Assembly (NCBI RefSeq): GCF_900142385.1
Contig: NZ_FRAQ01000001.1
Location: forward strand, 1,488,001 to 1,552,000
Reading direction: 5' to 3'
DNA: 64,000 nucleotides
DNA from: Marinobacter antarcticus
GTDB taxonomy: Bacteria; Pseudomonadota; Gammaproteobacteria; Pseudomonadales; Oleiphilaceae
In this document: piece after piece, positions 9,627 to 16,780 of the stretch
How the letters are laid out: each line of letters starts with the position of its first letter
Position numbering within the stretch: the first letter of the stretch is position 1
Program-made: the position numbers and the translations under genes
Notes under the pieces: model-generated
The model's input: the letters and a program-made list of their open reading frames with translations, nothing else
Databases searched by the model: none
Told to the model about the DNA's origin: nothing

Positions 9627-9736
9627 TCAATAATCAACGCAATTAGCTCTTTTGGGCCGTGGACATCGTAGGCGAGAGTCTGCTCAATGTCCGCGGTCTT
9701 GGAAGGCCCGGATACTAGCAGCGCATTGGTCGGCAT
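9623..9736 (-). pseudogene. C-terminal remnant of LutC (LUD-domain lactate utilisation protein)
   Basis: The last 37 codons before the transporter start read NALLVSGPSKTADIEQ and then DVHGPKELIALIIE, the conserved C-terminus of LutC/YkgG proteins (SGPS-TADIE and VHGP motifs). The rest of LutC and the other lut genes are absent; upstream sequence in this frame is not LUD-like. The remnant still overlaps the downstream start codon, so the deletion ended inside lutC. Confidence 0.75.
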
Positions 9737-9840
9737 GCCAGCCATAGCCTGCCACTTGAGCCGGTTAGAGTTCTTGTCTGTTAATAATAGGGCGGGTGAT
9801 CTGTGGTTGCCAGAAGACTTTCGTGGTGCATTTGGCACAT

Positions 9841-9893
9841 AGAGGGGTAGCCTGAAGCTGCCCCTCTATGAACCGGGGGATGTGTTATCCCCC
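9841..9893 (-). terminator. Two tandem hairpins downstream of the ComEA-type gene
   Basis: On the minus strand, directly after the stop codon, lie ATCCCCC/GGGGGAT (9875-9881 with 9887-9893, loop of 5) and AGAGGGG/CCCCTCT (9841-9847 with 9861-9867). Neither has a clear T-run, so termination is plausible rather than certain. Confidence 0.4.
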
Positions 9894-9898
9894 AGTAC

Positions 9899-10168
9899 TC
9901 ACTTTACGGTTAAACGCTCGGCGTTTTTTTCAACGGTACGTGCGCCAATGCCCTTCACGTTAGAAAGATCCTGTGTTGTCTCAAAAGGACCGTTTGCTTC
10001 GCGGTATGCGACGATCGCCTCCGCCTTACTGTCACCAATGCCGTTGAGGCTGGAGAGGGTTGCTGCGTCTGCCAGGTTGATATTGATGGCCGGCTGTTGC
10101 GCGTGAGCGAATCCGGTTACCAGGCTGAACAGCAGTACGAGTGTTGCGAAAAAAGGTGTGTGCTTCAT
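9899..10168 (-). CDS. ComEA-family helix-hairpin-helix protein
   Basis: 89 residues. A signal peptide (hydrophobic core, cleavage near AHA-QQ) precedes a pair of helix-hairpin-helix motifs: INLADAATLSSLNGIGDSKA and then TQDLSNVKGIGARTVEKN. This is the soluble periplasmic form found in many gammaproteobacteria, where ComEA binds incoming double-stranded DNA during natural transformation. It has no membrane anchor like that of Bacillus ComEA. No other competence gene is adjacent. Confidence 0.88.
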   Translation of the reverse strand: MKHTPFFATLVLLFSLVTGFAHAQQPAININLADAATLSSLNGIGDSKAEAIVAYREANGPFETTQDLSNVKGIGARTVEKNAERLTVK

Positions 10169-10553
10169 GTAAATCTGCTCCTAAGGCTGAATTGCGTCGT
10201 TATGGTTGTGAGTCAGAGCGCAAGGCAGCAGAAGCGGAGTTTCGGGTTCTGGCGGGTTCAGTAAAAAAGCAAAGGGCAGTCGCCGGATATCCGTGACATA
10301 CAGTGTAGTGCACGGATAAGGGTCACATTCCTTGTGATCCCTGATTCCGTGGCTGACCCCCGCCTGTTCCTTCAGGCTATAGCTCATCCTGAGCGCTTCT
10401 TCCCTGAGCCAACGTTCCTTGCTGGCTTGTCATCCCTGACACTGCTTATTCTAGCGGGGATGCATTTGTGGCACATCGGAGATTGGCTTGCTGGCATGTG
10501 CGATATTTCTCACAGCGAGCGTGAGCCCGTGCCTTATTGCCAGATGCAACACG
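10169..10553. other. Intergenic region, no gene recognised
   Basis: 385 bases between the ComEA-type gene and the DUF3096 gene. Two open frames of 68 and 86 codons cross it on opposite strands, but neither has a ribosome-binding site or family-like sequence. No RNA gene or strong terminator is visible. Confidence 0.5.
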
Positions 10554-10697
10554 TCAGAGTGAATGCCCCAGCAACCCCAAAACACCAAGCGTGATCAGGT
10601 AGCCTGCAACAATGTAATTGAGCAAGCGCGGGAATACCAAAATGCCAATCCCTGCGCCCAGACTAATTAGCGGGGCGAGTTCGAGGTGAAGTGTCAT
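10554..10697 (-). CDS. DUF3096 small membrane protein (47 aa)
   Basis: A 47-residue hydrophobic protein starting MTLHLELAPLISLGAG and containing VFPRLLNYIVAGYLI, the pattern of the DUF3096 family. It should form one or two membrane helices. AAAGGA lies at good distance from the ATG. It is 18 bases downstream of the DUF3185 gene, so both are probably one transcript. Function unknown. Confidence 0.8.
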   Translation of the reverse strand: MTLHLELAPLISLGAGIGILVFPRLLNYIVAGYLITLGVLGLLGHSL

Positions 10698-10715
10698 AGT
10701 TGTCCTTTGGGGTAA

Positions 10716-10919
10716 TTATTTTTTGAAAAACGAAAGGAAACCACCCGCTGCAATTAGCGCAGCGCCACCGATCAGATACCACATAGTGTTATCCGTGAAG
10801 CGTCCGGTGAGAGTCTCGCTTATCTGGTCACCAACGGACTGAGTTGATTGATAGCCGAAATAGAGCAGGGCGATGCCCACCACGAGCAAAACGATACCAA
10901 CGAGTTTAGAGCTTCCCAT
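10716..10919 (-). CDS. DUF3185 small membrane protein
   Basis: 67 residues with two membrane helices (LVGIVLLVVGIALLYFGYQ and MWYLIGGAALIAAGGFLSFF) separated by a short polar loop containing ETLTGRFTDN, which matches DUF3185. The start at 10919 (MGSSKLVG) has AAGGA upstream; the frame extends 22 codons further without support. It forms a two-gene unit with the DUF3096 gene. Such proteins often occur near stress genes; the role is unknown. Confidence 0.8.
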   Translation of the reverse strand: MGSSKLVGIVLLVVGIALLYFGYQSTQSVGDQISETLTGRFTDNTMWYLIGGAALIAAGGFLSFFKK

Positions 10920-11133
10920 GAGATTTTCCTTGTTAACACAGCGGGTGTCGTAGTTCCCGGACACACTGTCTGGGTGGCCGGTCATGTTTCATCTTACTCA
11001 AAAAGGATAGTGCTTTTAAATTAAAGTGTTATCCATGTGGCATGATTTTTCTTCTTATCTGGATGTTAAACAATAAATCCAGGAAGGTGTTTTCGAGAAG
11101 GGGCAATGCCAGTAAGAAAACGTAGGGAATTGC

Positions 11134-11979
11134 TTAAAACAGCCCTAACTGGGGCTGTTTTTCGTTGAAGCGAAGAGTCTCCATGCTATCCACGCGTTCG
11201 CTTAAAAGCTCGGTCCAGAGTTCGGCCAGTGACAGGGCATCGCCAATGTCCGGCATGTGCAGGAAAAAATAAGGGCGCTGCCCTTGCTCGATCCAGGCAC
11301 CGACTCGCTCAACCCATGGCGCCAGATAGCAGCGGTTAGCTTCCAGATCCGGGTGTCCGATGTAGCGGATCACCGGAGCAGCATTACCGGGAAGCAAGTG
11401 CACAGGAACCCGGGGTTTCTTGCGTTGGGCATCAATGGTGACTTCGTTGTCAGGGGTGGCCGCAAACAGAGCCCGGCTATCCAGGCATACGCGGGCTATG
11501 TTGCGCTCCCGGAGACCGCGGTTCAGGGTCTTCTCGGCGTCGCCCTTGCTGAAAAAAGCGCTGTTGCGGACTTCCACGGTGCACCCCAGAGGCGCCGGCA
11601 AGGCATCAACAAAGCGCCATAGGTTATTCAGGTGCTCCGGCCCGAACGCTGCGGGAAGCTGCAAGAGAAATGGGCCGAATACGTCCTCCAGTGGCGCGAC
11701 AACTTCCAGAAAATCCCGCATGCCAGCGTCGACGCCAGACAGCAGTCGATCGTGGGTGATAGTGCGAGGAAACTTGAGTAGAAAGCGGAAGTCGTCCGGC
11801 ACCTGTGAGCGCCATTGCTGACACTGCTCCCGGCTGGGCGTGGCGTAAAAGGTTGTGTTGCCCTCAACACAGTTAAACACCTGGCTGTAGCGATCCAGCG
11901 GGCTCCTGCCCGGCGGAAGCCCGCTATTCCACGCGGGGTGTTGCCACTGGGGGCAGCCAAGAAAGTAGGGAAGTGCCAT
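11134..11979 (-). CDS. DUF72 family protein (YecE-like)
   Basis: 281 residues with the DUF72 TIM-barrel pattern: FLGCPQWQHPAWNSG at the start, RYSQVFNCVEGNTTFYATPS, FRFLLKFPRTITHD and LQLPAAFGPE. The biochemical function of the family is not established. Its 3' end carries an inverted repeat that overlaps the last codons and the stop. Confidence 0.88.
   Translation of the reverse strand: MALPYFLGCPQWQHPAWNSGLPPGRSPLDRYSQVFNCVEGNTTFYATPSREQCQQWRSQVPDDFRFLLKFPRTITHDRLLSGVDAGMRDFLEVVAPLEDVFGPFLLQLPAAFGPEHLNNLWRFVDALPAPLGCTVEVRNSAFFSKGDAEKTLNRGLRERNIARVCLDSRALFAATPDNEVTIDAQRKKPRVPVHLLPGNAAPVIRYIGHPDLEANRCYLAPWVERVGAWIEQGQRPYFFLHMPDIGDALSLAELWTELLSERVDSMETLRFNEKQPQLGLF
11136..11161 (-). terminator. 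Hairpin overlapping the 3' end of the DUF72 gene
   Basis: AAAACAGCCC (11136-11145) and GGGCTGTTTT (11152-11161) are perfect 10-bp inverted copies around a 6-base loop. On the minus strand the stem ends in TTTT, which includes part of the TAA stop codon, so the terminator is partly coding. Confidence 0.6.
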
Positions 11980-12015
11980 TTAAGCGGTCCCGGATGATAA
12001 GGCTTCAGGGTTGCG

Positions 12016-13143
12016 TCATAGCTTACCGTATCCGGCATGACGATGCCGCCGGCCGCTCAGGACTGCCACCAAATGGCTCATGGACCGAAGCAGCGCCATT
12101 AATAGCGGCGCGAGCAACCATAATAGCCAGCTGCCGATGTAAAGCGCAGGGATAAGCAATAGCAGCCAGCCCACAAACTGAACCGCAGCCACTGGATAGC
12201 CGAGTATATCCGCCACACCTGCGAACAGGTCGTTGATAATGCTTGGGTGCGTGATAACAAGGTAGCCGGCGCCGACAATAAGGGGCCATTTGGCATAACG
12301 GGCGCTGCTCAGAACCATTTTCCCGCTGCGCGTAACCCTTGCGGCCAGAGCGGCAGAGCGAGTGCCCCGGCTTGCACCCTTGGTGGTAACCGCGGCGGCG
12401 CGCCCCACGCGGAGTATTTTCACAGCACTGGCAAAGATCAGCACATCCACTGAGGCCCAGCCGACGTCGCCTGCGGTGATCTCATTGTCGAATCTATAGT
12501 TCCGTTCCAGATCACGAATGCCGCTGGCGAAAAACTGATTCATGCCTTCCAGTACCCGCTCTGTGCCGATCCACTGGGTGGCACCCTGGCTATCGACAAT
12601 AAACTGGCCCAGGAAGTCGTGGCCTTCACTTTGAATGAAGTTGACGGCGTACCAGCCTCGCTCTCCCGGTGAGAGCTCTTCGCGCTCGTTTGATAGCTGG
12701 CTGTCAGGCCTGGAAGCCTCCGGTGTGCCGGTAAAGAATCGCTTGGCAGCCTGATACTGACGGGACGCTCTGTTCATCCACTCAATCGTGCTGATGGGCC
12801 GGCTTACGAAATACTGGATTGGTGGTAGAACGTCCTCACCATAGCGCCTCAGGATATCCTGAAACTCCGGCTCTGCAGCGTAGAGAGGAAAGAGGTTTCG
12901 GGCCATATCCGGGTAGCGCATGAACGCAGCCTGCGCCTTTAAAAGCAGCAGTGGGTCATCCGACATATCCAGCAGTATCGCCTGAATTTCAACAGACTCC
13001 TGCTCAATGCCGGGAAAATCACCGAGCACGTCGCGGGCGTGAATGTTAATCAGCTTCTGCTCAATGGGAACCGGCTTGGCTATAATGCTGAAAACAGCCG
13101 CCATCAGCATGGCCATGCCAAAAATCAGGAGTAACTTTTTCAA
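12016..13143 (-). CDS. Membrane protein of unknown function (375 aa)
   Basis: Not recognised. An N-terminal hydrophobic segment (about 3-21) suits a signal anchor. About 200 mainly soluble residues follow, including PIQYFVSRPISTIEWMNRAS and GERGWYAVNFIQSEGHDFLGQF. A small Ala/Val-rich segment, two strong membrane helices near 300-350 and a basic tail (SGRRHRHAGYG) complete it. The middle part is probably periplasmic. It stands alone on the minus strand; the luxR remnant lies just upstream of it. Confidence 0.65.
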   Translation of the reverse strand: MKKLLLIFGMAMLMAAVFSIIAKPVPIEQKLINIHARDVLGDFPGIEQESVEIQAILLDMSDDPLLLLKAQAAFMRYPDMARNLFPLYAAEPEFQDILRRYGEDVLPPIQYFVSRPISTIEWMNRASRQYQAAKRFFTGTPEASRPDSQLSNEREELSPGERGWYAVNFIQSEGHDFLGQFIVDSQGATQWIGTERVLEGMNQFFASGIRDLERNYRFDNEITAGDVGWASVDVLIFASAVKILRVGRAAAVTTKGASRGTRSAALAARVTRSGKMVLSSARYAKWPLIVGAGYLVITHPSIINDLFAGVADILGYPVAAVQFVGWLLLLIPALYIGSWLLWLLAPLLMALLRSMSHLVAVLSGRRHRHAGYGKL

Positions 13144-13253
13144 ATAATCACCACCACCTATCGGTTGTTCATCCCGACCAGTCTAGCGCGAACTGAGTGA
13201 ATAGGCTTTGTTCCTGCACCTTGGCCAGCGATTATAAAAAGACACGGATGCGA

Positions 13254-13450
13254 CTATTGTGTGGCCAGCAAGCGAATGGCGCTGGCTGCAGCAGAGGTCC
13301 GGTTTTCGACGCCTAGCTTCCGGAACACCTGCTCCAGATGTTTGTTCACGGTGCGTGGGCTCATGCCCAGAATTTGTGCTATTTCCCGGTTGGTCTTGCC
13401 ATTGGCTATCCACAACAGCACGTCGGACTCCCGCTGTGTTTCAGTCCATG
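13254..13450 (-). pseudogene. Remnant of a LuxR-type regulator (C-terminal helix-turn-helix)
   Basis: Read on the minus strand, the stretch ending at TAG (13254-13256) translates to a complete LuxR DNA-binding domain: TETQRESDVLLWIANGKTNR, then EIAQILGMSPRTVNKHLEQV and FRKLGVENRTSAAASAI. The sensor part and the start are gone; family likeness stops near 13450, exactly where the oppositely oriented formamidase remnant begins. Confidence 0.8.
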
Positions 13451-13678
13451 CAGAGATTCCAGAAGGCCCTTGCGATGGCCTATCGTCAGGCCTGCGCGAT
13501 TCTTGGCTGTGCGCCGGTAGAAGGCCACATCAGCGGCGTGGTGGACATCCCGAACGCTTGCGCCGCACTTTGGCTGCCAACGGGCATCTTCGATTTCGAC
13601 ATCAACCCCTGTGCTGACGGCCCGAAGAAGATGGTCACCGAGGGAATGGATGTACCCCTGTCGAAAGATAAGGAGTAA
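13448..13678 (+). pseudogene. 3' remnant of formamidase/acetamidase FmdA
   Basis: The last 76 codons before fmdB read ILGCAPVEGHISGVVDIPNA and then LWLPTGIFDFDINPCADGP, the C-terminus of FmdA-type amidases. The N-terminal three quarters are missing. An ATG at 13448 would give a short in-frame product, but it cannot be an enzyme. The frame continues further upstream through antisense luxR sequence, so long-ORF callers may predict a chimeric 139-residue protein. Confidence 0.75.
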
Positions 13679-13683
13679 CAGCC

Positions 13684-14037
13684 ATGCCTGTGTATGACTA
13701 CAAGTGTCGCGAGCATGGCCTGCTCAATACATTGGCTACCATGGCAGACAGCGCCAAGCCGGCGGAATGCCCCACCTGCAAGGCGCTGTCAGCCAGAGTG
13801 ATTCTGCTACCACCGGAAATTGCAGCCATGGACTCGGCAACACGTAAGGCCCAGGACAGGAATGAACGTTCCCGCCACGAGCCGGTGTTTTCAACCGCCG
13901 ACCGCCGGGAGAACGACAAAGAGCACAGCCGCAGTTGTGGCTGTGGCTCGCCCAAACCTGGCAAGTCGATGTTGTTCTACACCGCCGACGGGAAGAAAAT
14001 GTTCCCCTCCATGCGGCCCTGGATGATTAGCCACTGA
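13684..14037 (+). CDS. fmdB: FmdB-family zinc-ribbon protein
   Basis: 117 residues. The N-terminal zinc ribbon reads MPVYDYKCREHG and then ECPTCKAL (cysteines 8, 29 and 32, with H11), as in FmdB, the putative amidase regulator encoded next to formamidase. The C-terminal part contains SCGCGSPKPG. AAGGAG precedes the ATG, 5 bases after the fmdA remnant's stop. Since fmdA is truncated, this is probably an orphan gene still intact after the deletion. Confidence 0.8.
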   Translation: MPVYDYKCREHGLLNTLATMADSAKPAECPTCKALSARVILLPPEIAAMDSATRKAQDRNERSRHEPVFSTADRRENDKEHSRSCGCGSPKPGKSMLFYTADGKKMFPSMRPWMISH

Positions 14038-14349
14038 TTGACCGGCGCTTAATCTGTAACCTGTTTGGACCCTTCGGGGGCTTTTTTTGTTTTCCCGCCT
14101 TGCTTATCCCCCCGGCCCAATGAGAAAACTGCAACTAATTGATTTATAGTAATAAATTAGTGAAGATTTCGTGATTAAAAGACACAGAAGCCTCGCGAAT
14201 AAAAGACAAATGATGCCTATTTCCACGGGGCGCTCCCCTGGTCTATCCTGTAGTACACTGATTTATAAAACTTAAAGCGAAAGGACGACGAACGCTGGTG
14301 CGGAATTAGGCGCCGGCGGGATAGATGTCATTTGTCGCTGAATTAGCTG
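14038..14349. other. Left flank of the cassette array: weak terminator and an imperfect direct repeat
   Basis: About 310 AT-rich bases without a gene. Near 14066-14095 a short CCC-TTCG-GGG hairpin is followed by seven T, a plausible terminator for fmdB. At about 14171-14219 two imperfect copies of a 24-25-bp unit lie in tandem; both contain TAAAAGACA and end in GCCT. The segment ends with the core GTTAGC (from 14349) where the first cassette begins. It is too short to encode an integron integrase. Confidence 0.5.
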
Positions 14350-15029
14350 TTAGCAGGGAGGGCTTCTATGGATCAGGATGAGCTTGAACGGCAGTTGAAA
14401 AAACAGTTGGAGTACTTGACTCGTTCAGCAGAAGCCTTCGATGCCGGGTACCAAGACGAGGCACCGAGGATTGCCACTACAATACGGATTTTGCTGCATG
14501 AGAGTCGTCGTTCGAGAAGCTTACTAGGGCTGCTGCAAGTTCGTGGAAAGACCGAAATAATCTCGACTTCAACCTTTGACTTTAAAACTGATAAAACCTA
14601 CGGAACGTGCACGCTCACAGGTTTTGAGAGCGACTCACAGGGAATGAGAGTCGTCCCGCAGTATGATCGTGTCGTCCGCTCAAGTCCTATACCTGCGCAC
14701 CAGTGGTGGAATGAGGTCATCTTCCGGATGCCTCAAATGGATAAGTTTACCCGTCGAGATTTTGTTCTGTTTTGCGCGAACAAAGATGGCGGCGCCCACA
14801 TAGATAAATACCCGGAAAAGTTTCAACGAATCAAGGACGGAAATATTAATCTCACAGGGAAGAAAGATGGTGAGGAATTTAAATTTACCAGTATCCTAGA
14901 ATGTGCCGTACGTCAGATGGCCTTCGAAATCTTGAACAGTCAGGACATTCAAACATTGGTACCAAGCTAACCAATGACTGTTGTCGGACGTTCCTACGCT
15001 GGCGCTCCGTTACGCCGCAAAGCCATACG
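14350..15029 (+). mobile_element. Integron gene cassette 1
   Basis: The unit runs from the TTAGC half of a GTTAGC core to the G of the core in attC1. Its first bases (TTAGC) are complementary to the GCTAA at the start of its own attC (14966-14970), as recombination of a circular cassette requires. It holds one gene in sense orientation with 18 bases of leader, typical cassette architecture. Confidence 0.8.
14368..14970 (+). CDS. Cassette-encoded protein of unknown function (200 aa)
   Basis: Function not recognised. The N-terminal 50 residues are helical and charged (MDQDELERQLKKQLEYLTRS, then ATTIRILLHESRRSRSLLGL). The middle is beta-rich. A segment reading FVLFCANKDGGAHIDKYPEK recalls proteins seen in genomic islands that share a DKDGGAH-like motif; this likeness is from memory. 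No signal peptide or membrane helix, so cytoplasmic. AGGGAGGG lies 5 bases before the ATG. The stop codon TAA is built into the first attC core. Visibly more AT-rich than its neighbours. Confidence 0.8.
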   Translation: MDQDELERQLKKQLEYLTRSAEAFDAGYQDEAPRIATTIRILLHESRRSRSLLGLLQVRGKTEIISTSTFDFKTDKTYGTCTLTGFESDSQGMRVVPQYDRVVRSSPIPAHQWWNEVIFRMPQMDKFTRRDFVLFCANKDGGAHIDKYPEKFQRIKDGNINLTGKKDGEEFKFTSILECAVRQMAFEILNSQDIQTLVPS

Positions 15030-15035
15030 TTATCG
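14966..15035 (+). repeat. attC recombination site 1
   Basis: 70 bp between GCTAAC (14966-14971) and GTTATCG (15029-15035). The inner stem CGG-A-CGT pairs with ACGCCG and leaves one unpaired A, the extrahelical base that directs strand choice by integron integrases. It shares CCAATG and GCTGGCGCTCC with attC2. Confidence 0.75.
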
Positions 15036-15829
15036 AAGGTGAATTCGTGAGCAAGAGTCGAAAGAACGAGATTGCTTCGCAAAAAGATGTCCCTCTCATT
15101 ATACGTGGTTCTCTTTTGTATGGTGATTCAACCTCAACAAGATCTTTGGTTTTGGCGTTGCCCTACGTAGGAAGCACGATAGATTTAATTCTGAGTAAAA
15201 GGGGACAGGAGTTTGTCCAAAAGCGTACCGAAATTTTTCTTGAGGAGATCGGTCGGCGATTGGAGAAACTCGAGAGCTGCACCATTGAAAAGGAGGATGA
15301 AGAGGGTTTTTTCGACTTATTCCAAGCTACGTATGAGAACGTGGTGAGAACAAGATCTGAAGAAAGAATTAAAAGATTTGCTAGATTGGTTGGAAATTGC
15401 CTCGTCGGTGATCGACAGTGGGATGAAACAGAAGCAGCGGTTCGCCTAATCTCAGATCTAACTGATACTCACATACAAATTCTGACAATAATTACAAATT
15501 TAAGGGTATCTGACAGGGAAAGTTTTGAGGGATTGAGGGTCATATCTGTCACTGAAAATAAAATTATTGATGATGTGCCTCCCTTGATCGATAGCCTTCA
15601 TCACCTTTCTGAAGCCGCTTTAAAAATGTATTGCTCCGAACTTATTTCAAAGGGGCTGTTACACGATGAGGGTGTAGGGAGGTGGAGCACAGGCTCTCTA
15701 GACCTCCTAGTGCCAACATCATTGGCCGATTGGCTGCTCGAGAAGATCGGGGAGTGCGGCGATCGATAACCAATGCGTCACCGGGACCGGTTTTCCGCTG
15801 GCGCTCCAAACCGGCCCGTTACGTCAGCG
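15030..15829 (+). mobile_element. Integron gene cassette 2
   Basis: It begins with TTATCG from the core of attC1 and ends in attC2, whose first core CGATAAC (15764-15770) is the exact complement of GTTATCG at the cassette's own beginning. This pairing confirms the boundaries independently of any gene call. Confidence 0.8.
15047..15769 (+). CDS. Cassette-encoded protein of unknown function (240 aa)
   Basis: Not recognised. The frame is open further upstream, but that stretch is attC sequence from the previous cassette; the GTG at 15047, with GAAGG 7 bases upstream, is the first start inside the cassette. An Ala/Leu/Ile segment (LVLALPYVGSTIDLILSKRG) is followed by a charged helix (EFVQKRTEIFLEEIGRRLEK), helical repeats, and a C-terminal part that could be a winged helix (EAALKMYCSELISKGLLHDE). 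Soluble. The TAA stop lies within the attC core. AT-rich compared with the surroundings. Confidence 0.78.
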   Translation: MSKSRKNEIASQKDVPLIIRGSLLYGDSTSTRSLVLALPYVGSTIDLILSKRGQEFVQKRTEIFLEEIGRRLEKLESCTIEKEDEEGFFDLFQATYENVVRTRSEERIKRFARLVGNCLVGDRQWDETEAAVRLISDLTDTHIQILTIITNLRVSDRESFEGLRVISVTENKIIDDVPPLIDSLHHLSEAALKMYCSELISKGLLHDEGVGRWSTGSLDLLVPTSLADWLLEKIGECGDR

Positions 15830-15835
15830 TTGAGG
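15764..15835 (+). repeat. attC recombination site 2
   Basis: 72 bp from CGATAAC to GTTGAGG. The stem CGGG-A-CCGGTTT pairs with AAACCGG-CCCG, again leaving a single unpaired A. The IS1182-type element begins at or within the downstream core. Confidence 0.8.
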
Positions 15836-16559
15836 CTGTAGAAAAACCCCAAATCAGACTGGTTTTGGTAGCATTGAGCAAACAGACAAGGAGCCGTCGG
15901 CATGCCTCGTTTCAAGCACTACAACTACGACCAGGATGCCATGGTCGTGATCAACTATCAGGAACAGCTTCAGCCCGGCACCTTTGAACACGCCGTTCAT
16001 TACCTGATTGAACACAAGCTGGATCTGTCGGTGTTTCTTCCCAAGTACCGCAACGACGACACCGGCTGTACGACCTACGATCCGGCCATTCTGCTGAAGA
16101 TCATCCTGTTCGCCTACTCCAAGGGCATTACCTCCAGCCGAGAGATCCAGTGGTGCTGCGAGACCAACATCATTTTCAAAGCCTTGTCCTGCGACACCGT
16201 TCCTCATTTCACCACCCTGGCCAAGTTCGTCAGCCACCACGCTGATGAAATTGAAGAGCTGTTCGAGCAGGTGTTGTTGGTGTGCCACGAACAGGGCCTG
16301 TTGGGTAATGAGCTGTTTGCCATCGACGGCTGCAAGATGTCCTCCAACGCCGCCAAGGAATGGTCCGGTACCTTCAAGGAGCTGGGTGAGAAACGGGAGA
16401 AGTTGCGACGACTGGTCCGCCATCACTTGAAGGCACACCACGAGCGGGACGAGGCAGAGACCGAAGCCGAACTGGACCGGGATATCCGGCAGGCAAAAAC
16501 GATACTGTCCCTGGATGAGTCCCTGAAGAAAGTGGACCGTTTCCTAAAGACCGAAAAAA
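15833..16559 (+). mobile_element. Truncated IS1182-type insertion sequence (left end only)
   Basis: The element starts near AGGCTGTAGAAAAACCCC, just inside the attC2 core, and carries the 5' part of a transposase gene. Its right part is missing; the sequence jumps at about 16551-16560 into the 19-bp repeat. No second copy and no right end are present in the window. Confidence 0.7.
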
Positions 16560-16588
16560 CCGGGACAGATTTATTTAATGGGTTATGA
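15902..16588 (+). pseudogene. IS1182-family transposase, N-terminal part
   Basis: About 218 residues match the IS1182 family: MPRFKHYNYDQDAMVVINYQ, YDPAILLKIILFAYSKGITS, and the first catalytic aspartate region ELFAIDGCKMSSNAAKEWSG. The second and third catalytic acidic residues are absent because the gene is cut after LKTEK; the last nine codons are encoded by repeat and flanking sequence. AAGGAG precedes the ATG. Not active alone. Confidence 0.85.
16560..16578 (+). repeat. Repeat copy 1, CCGGGACAGATTTATTTAA
   Basis: 19-bp motif shared exactly with 17096-17114 and, without the last two bases, in inverted form with 17173-17189. The direct copies are also preceded by ACCGAAAAA. It forms the truncation point of the transposase gene. 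The motif recalls ends of REP-associated (RAYT) elements; that link is inference. Confidence 0.75.
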
Positions 16589-16780
16589 ACGCCGGAGGTA
16601 AGTCCCGGGATTTGCATCTTTCGTTACCCGGCTATTAAAGGCAAAATGCACGACCCTGACTCTGGATTTCCTTTCGCGTCTGCGATCGGTTTGACGGATT
16701 TTTGGCAGTTAAATGCCTTCGCCAACAGTTGGTTATGTTGTCCATTCGGGCCTGTCCGGCTGACTTAATAAGAAGATAAA

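Noticed and set aside
10460..10490. Possible sigma-54 promoter (TGGCAC ... TTGCT)
   Set aside because: The spacing between the GG and GC elements is wrong.
10181..10594. Two open frames in the gap between the ComEA-type and DUF3096 genes
   Set aside because: No ribosome-binding sites, no family likeness, and they overlap each other on opposite strands.
14038..14349. An integron integrase or attI site left of the array
   Set aside because: The gap is far too short for intI and no convincing attI core besides GTTAGC was found, so the array is described as lacking an integrase in this window.
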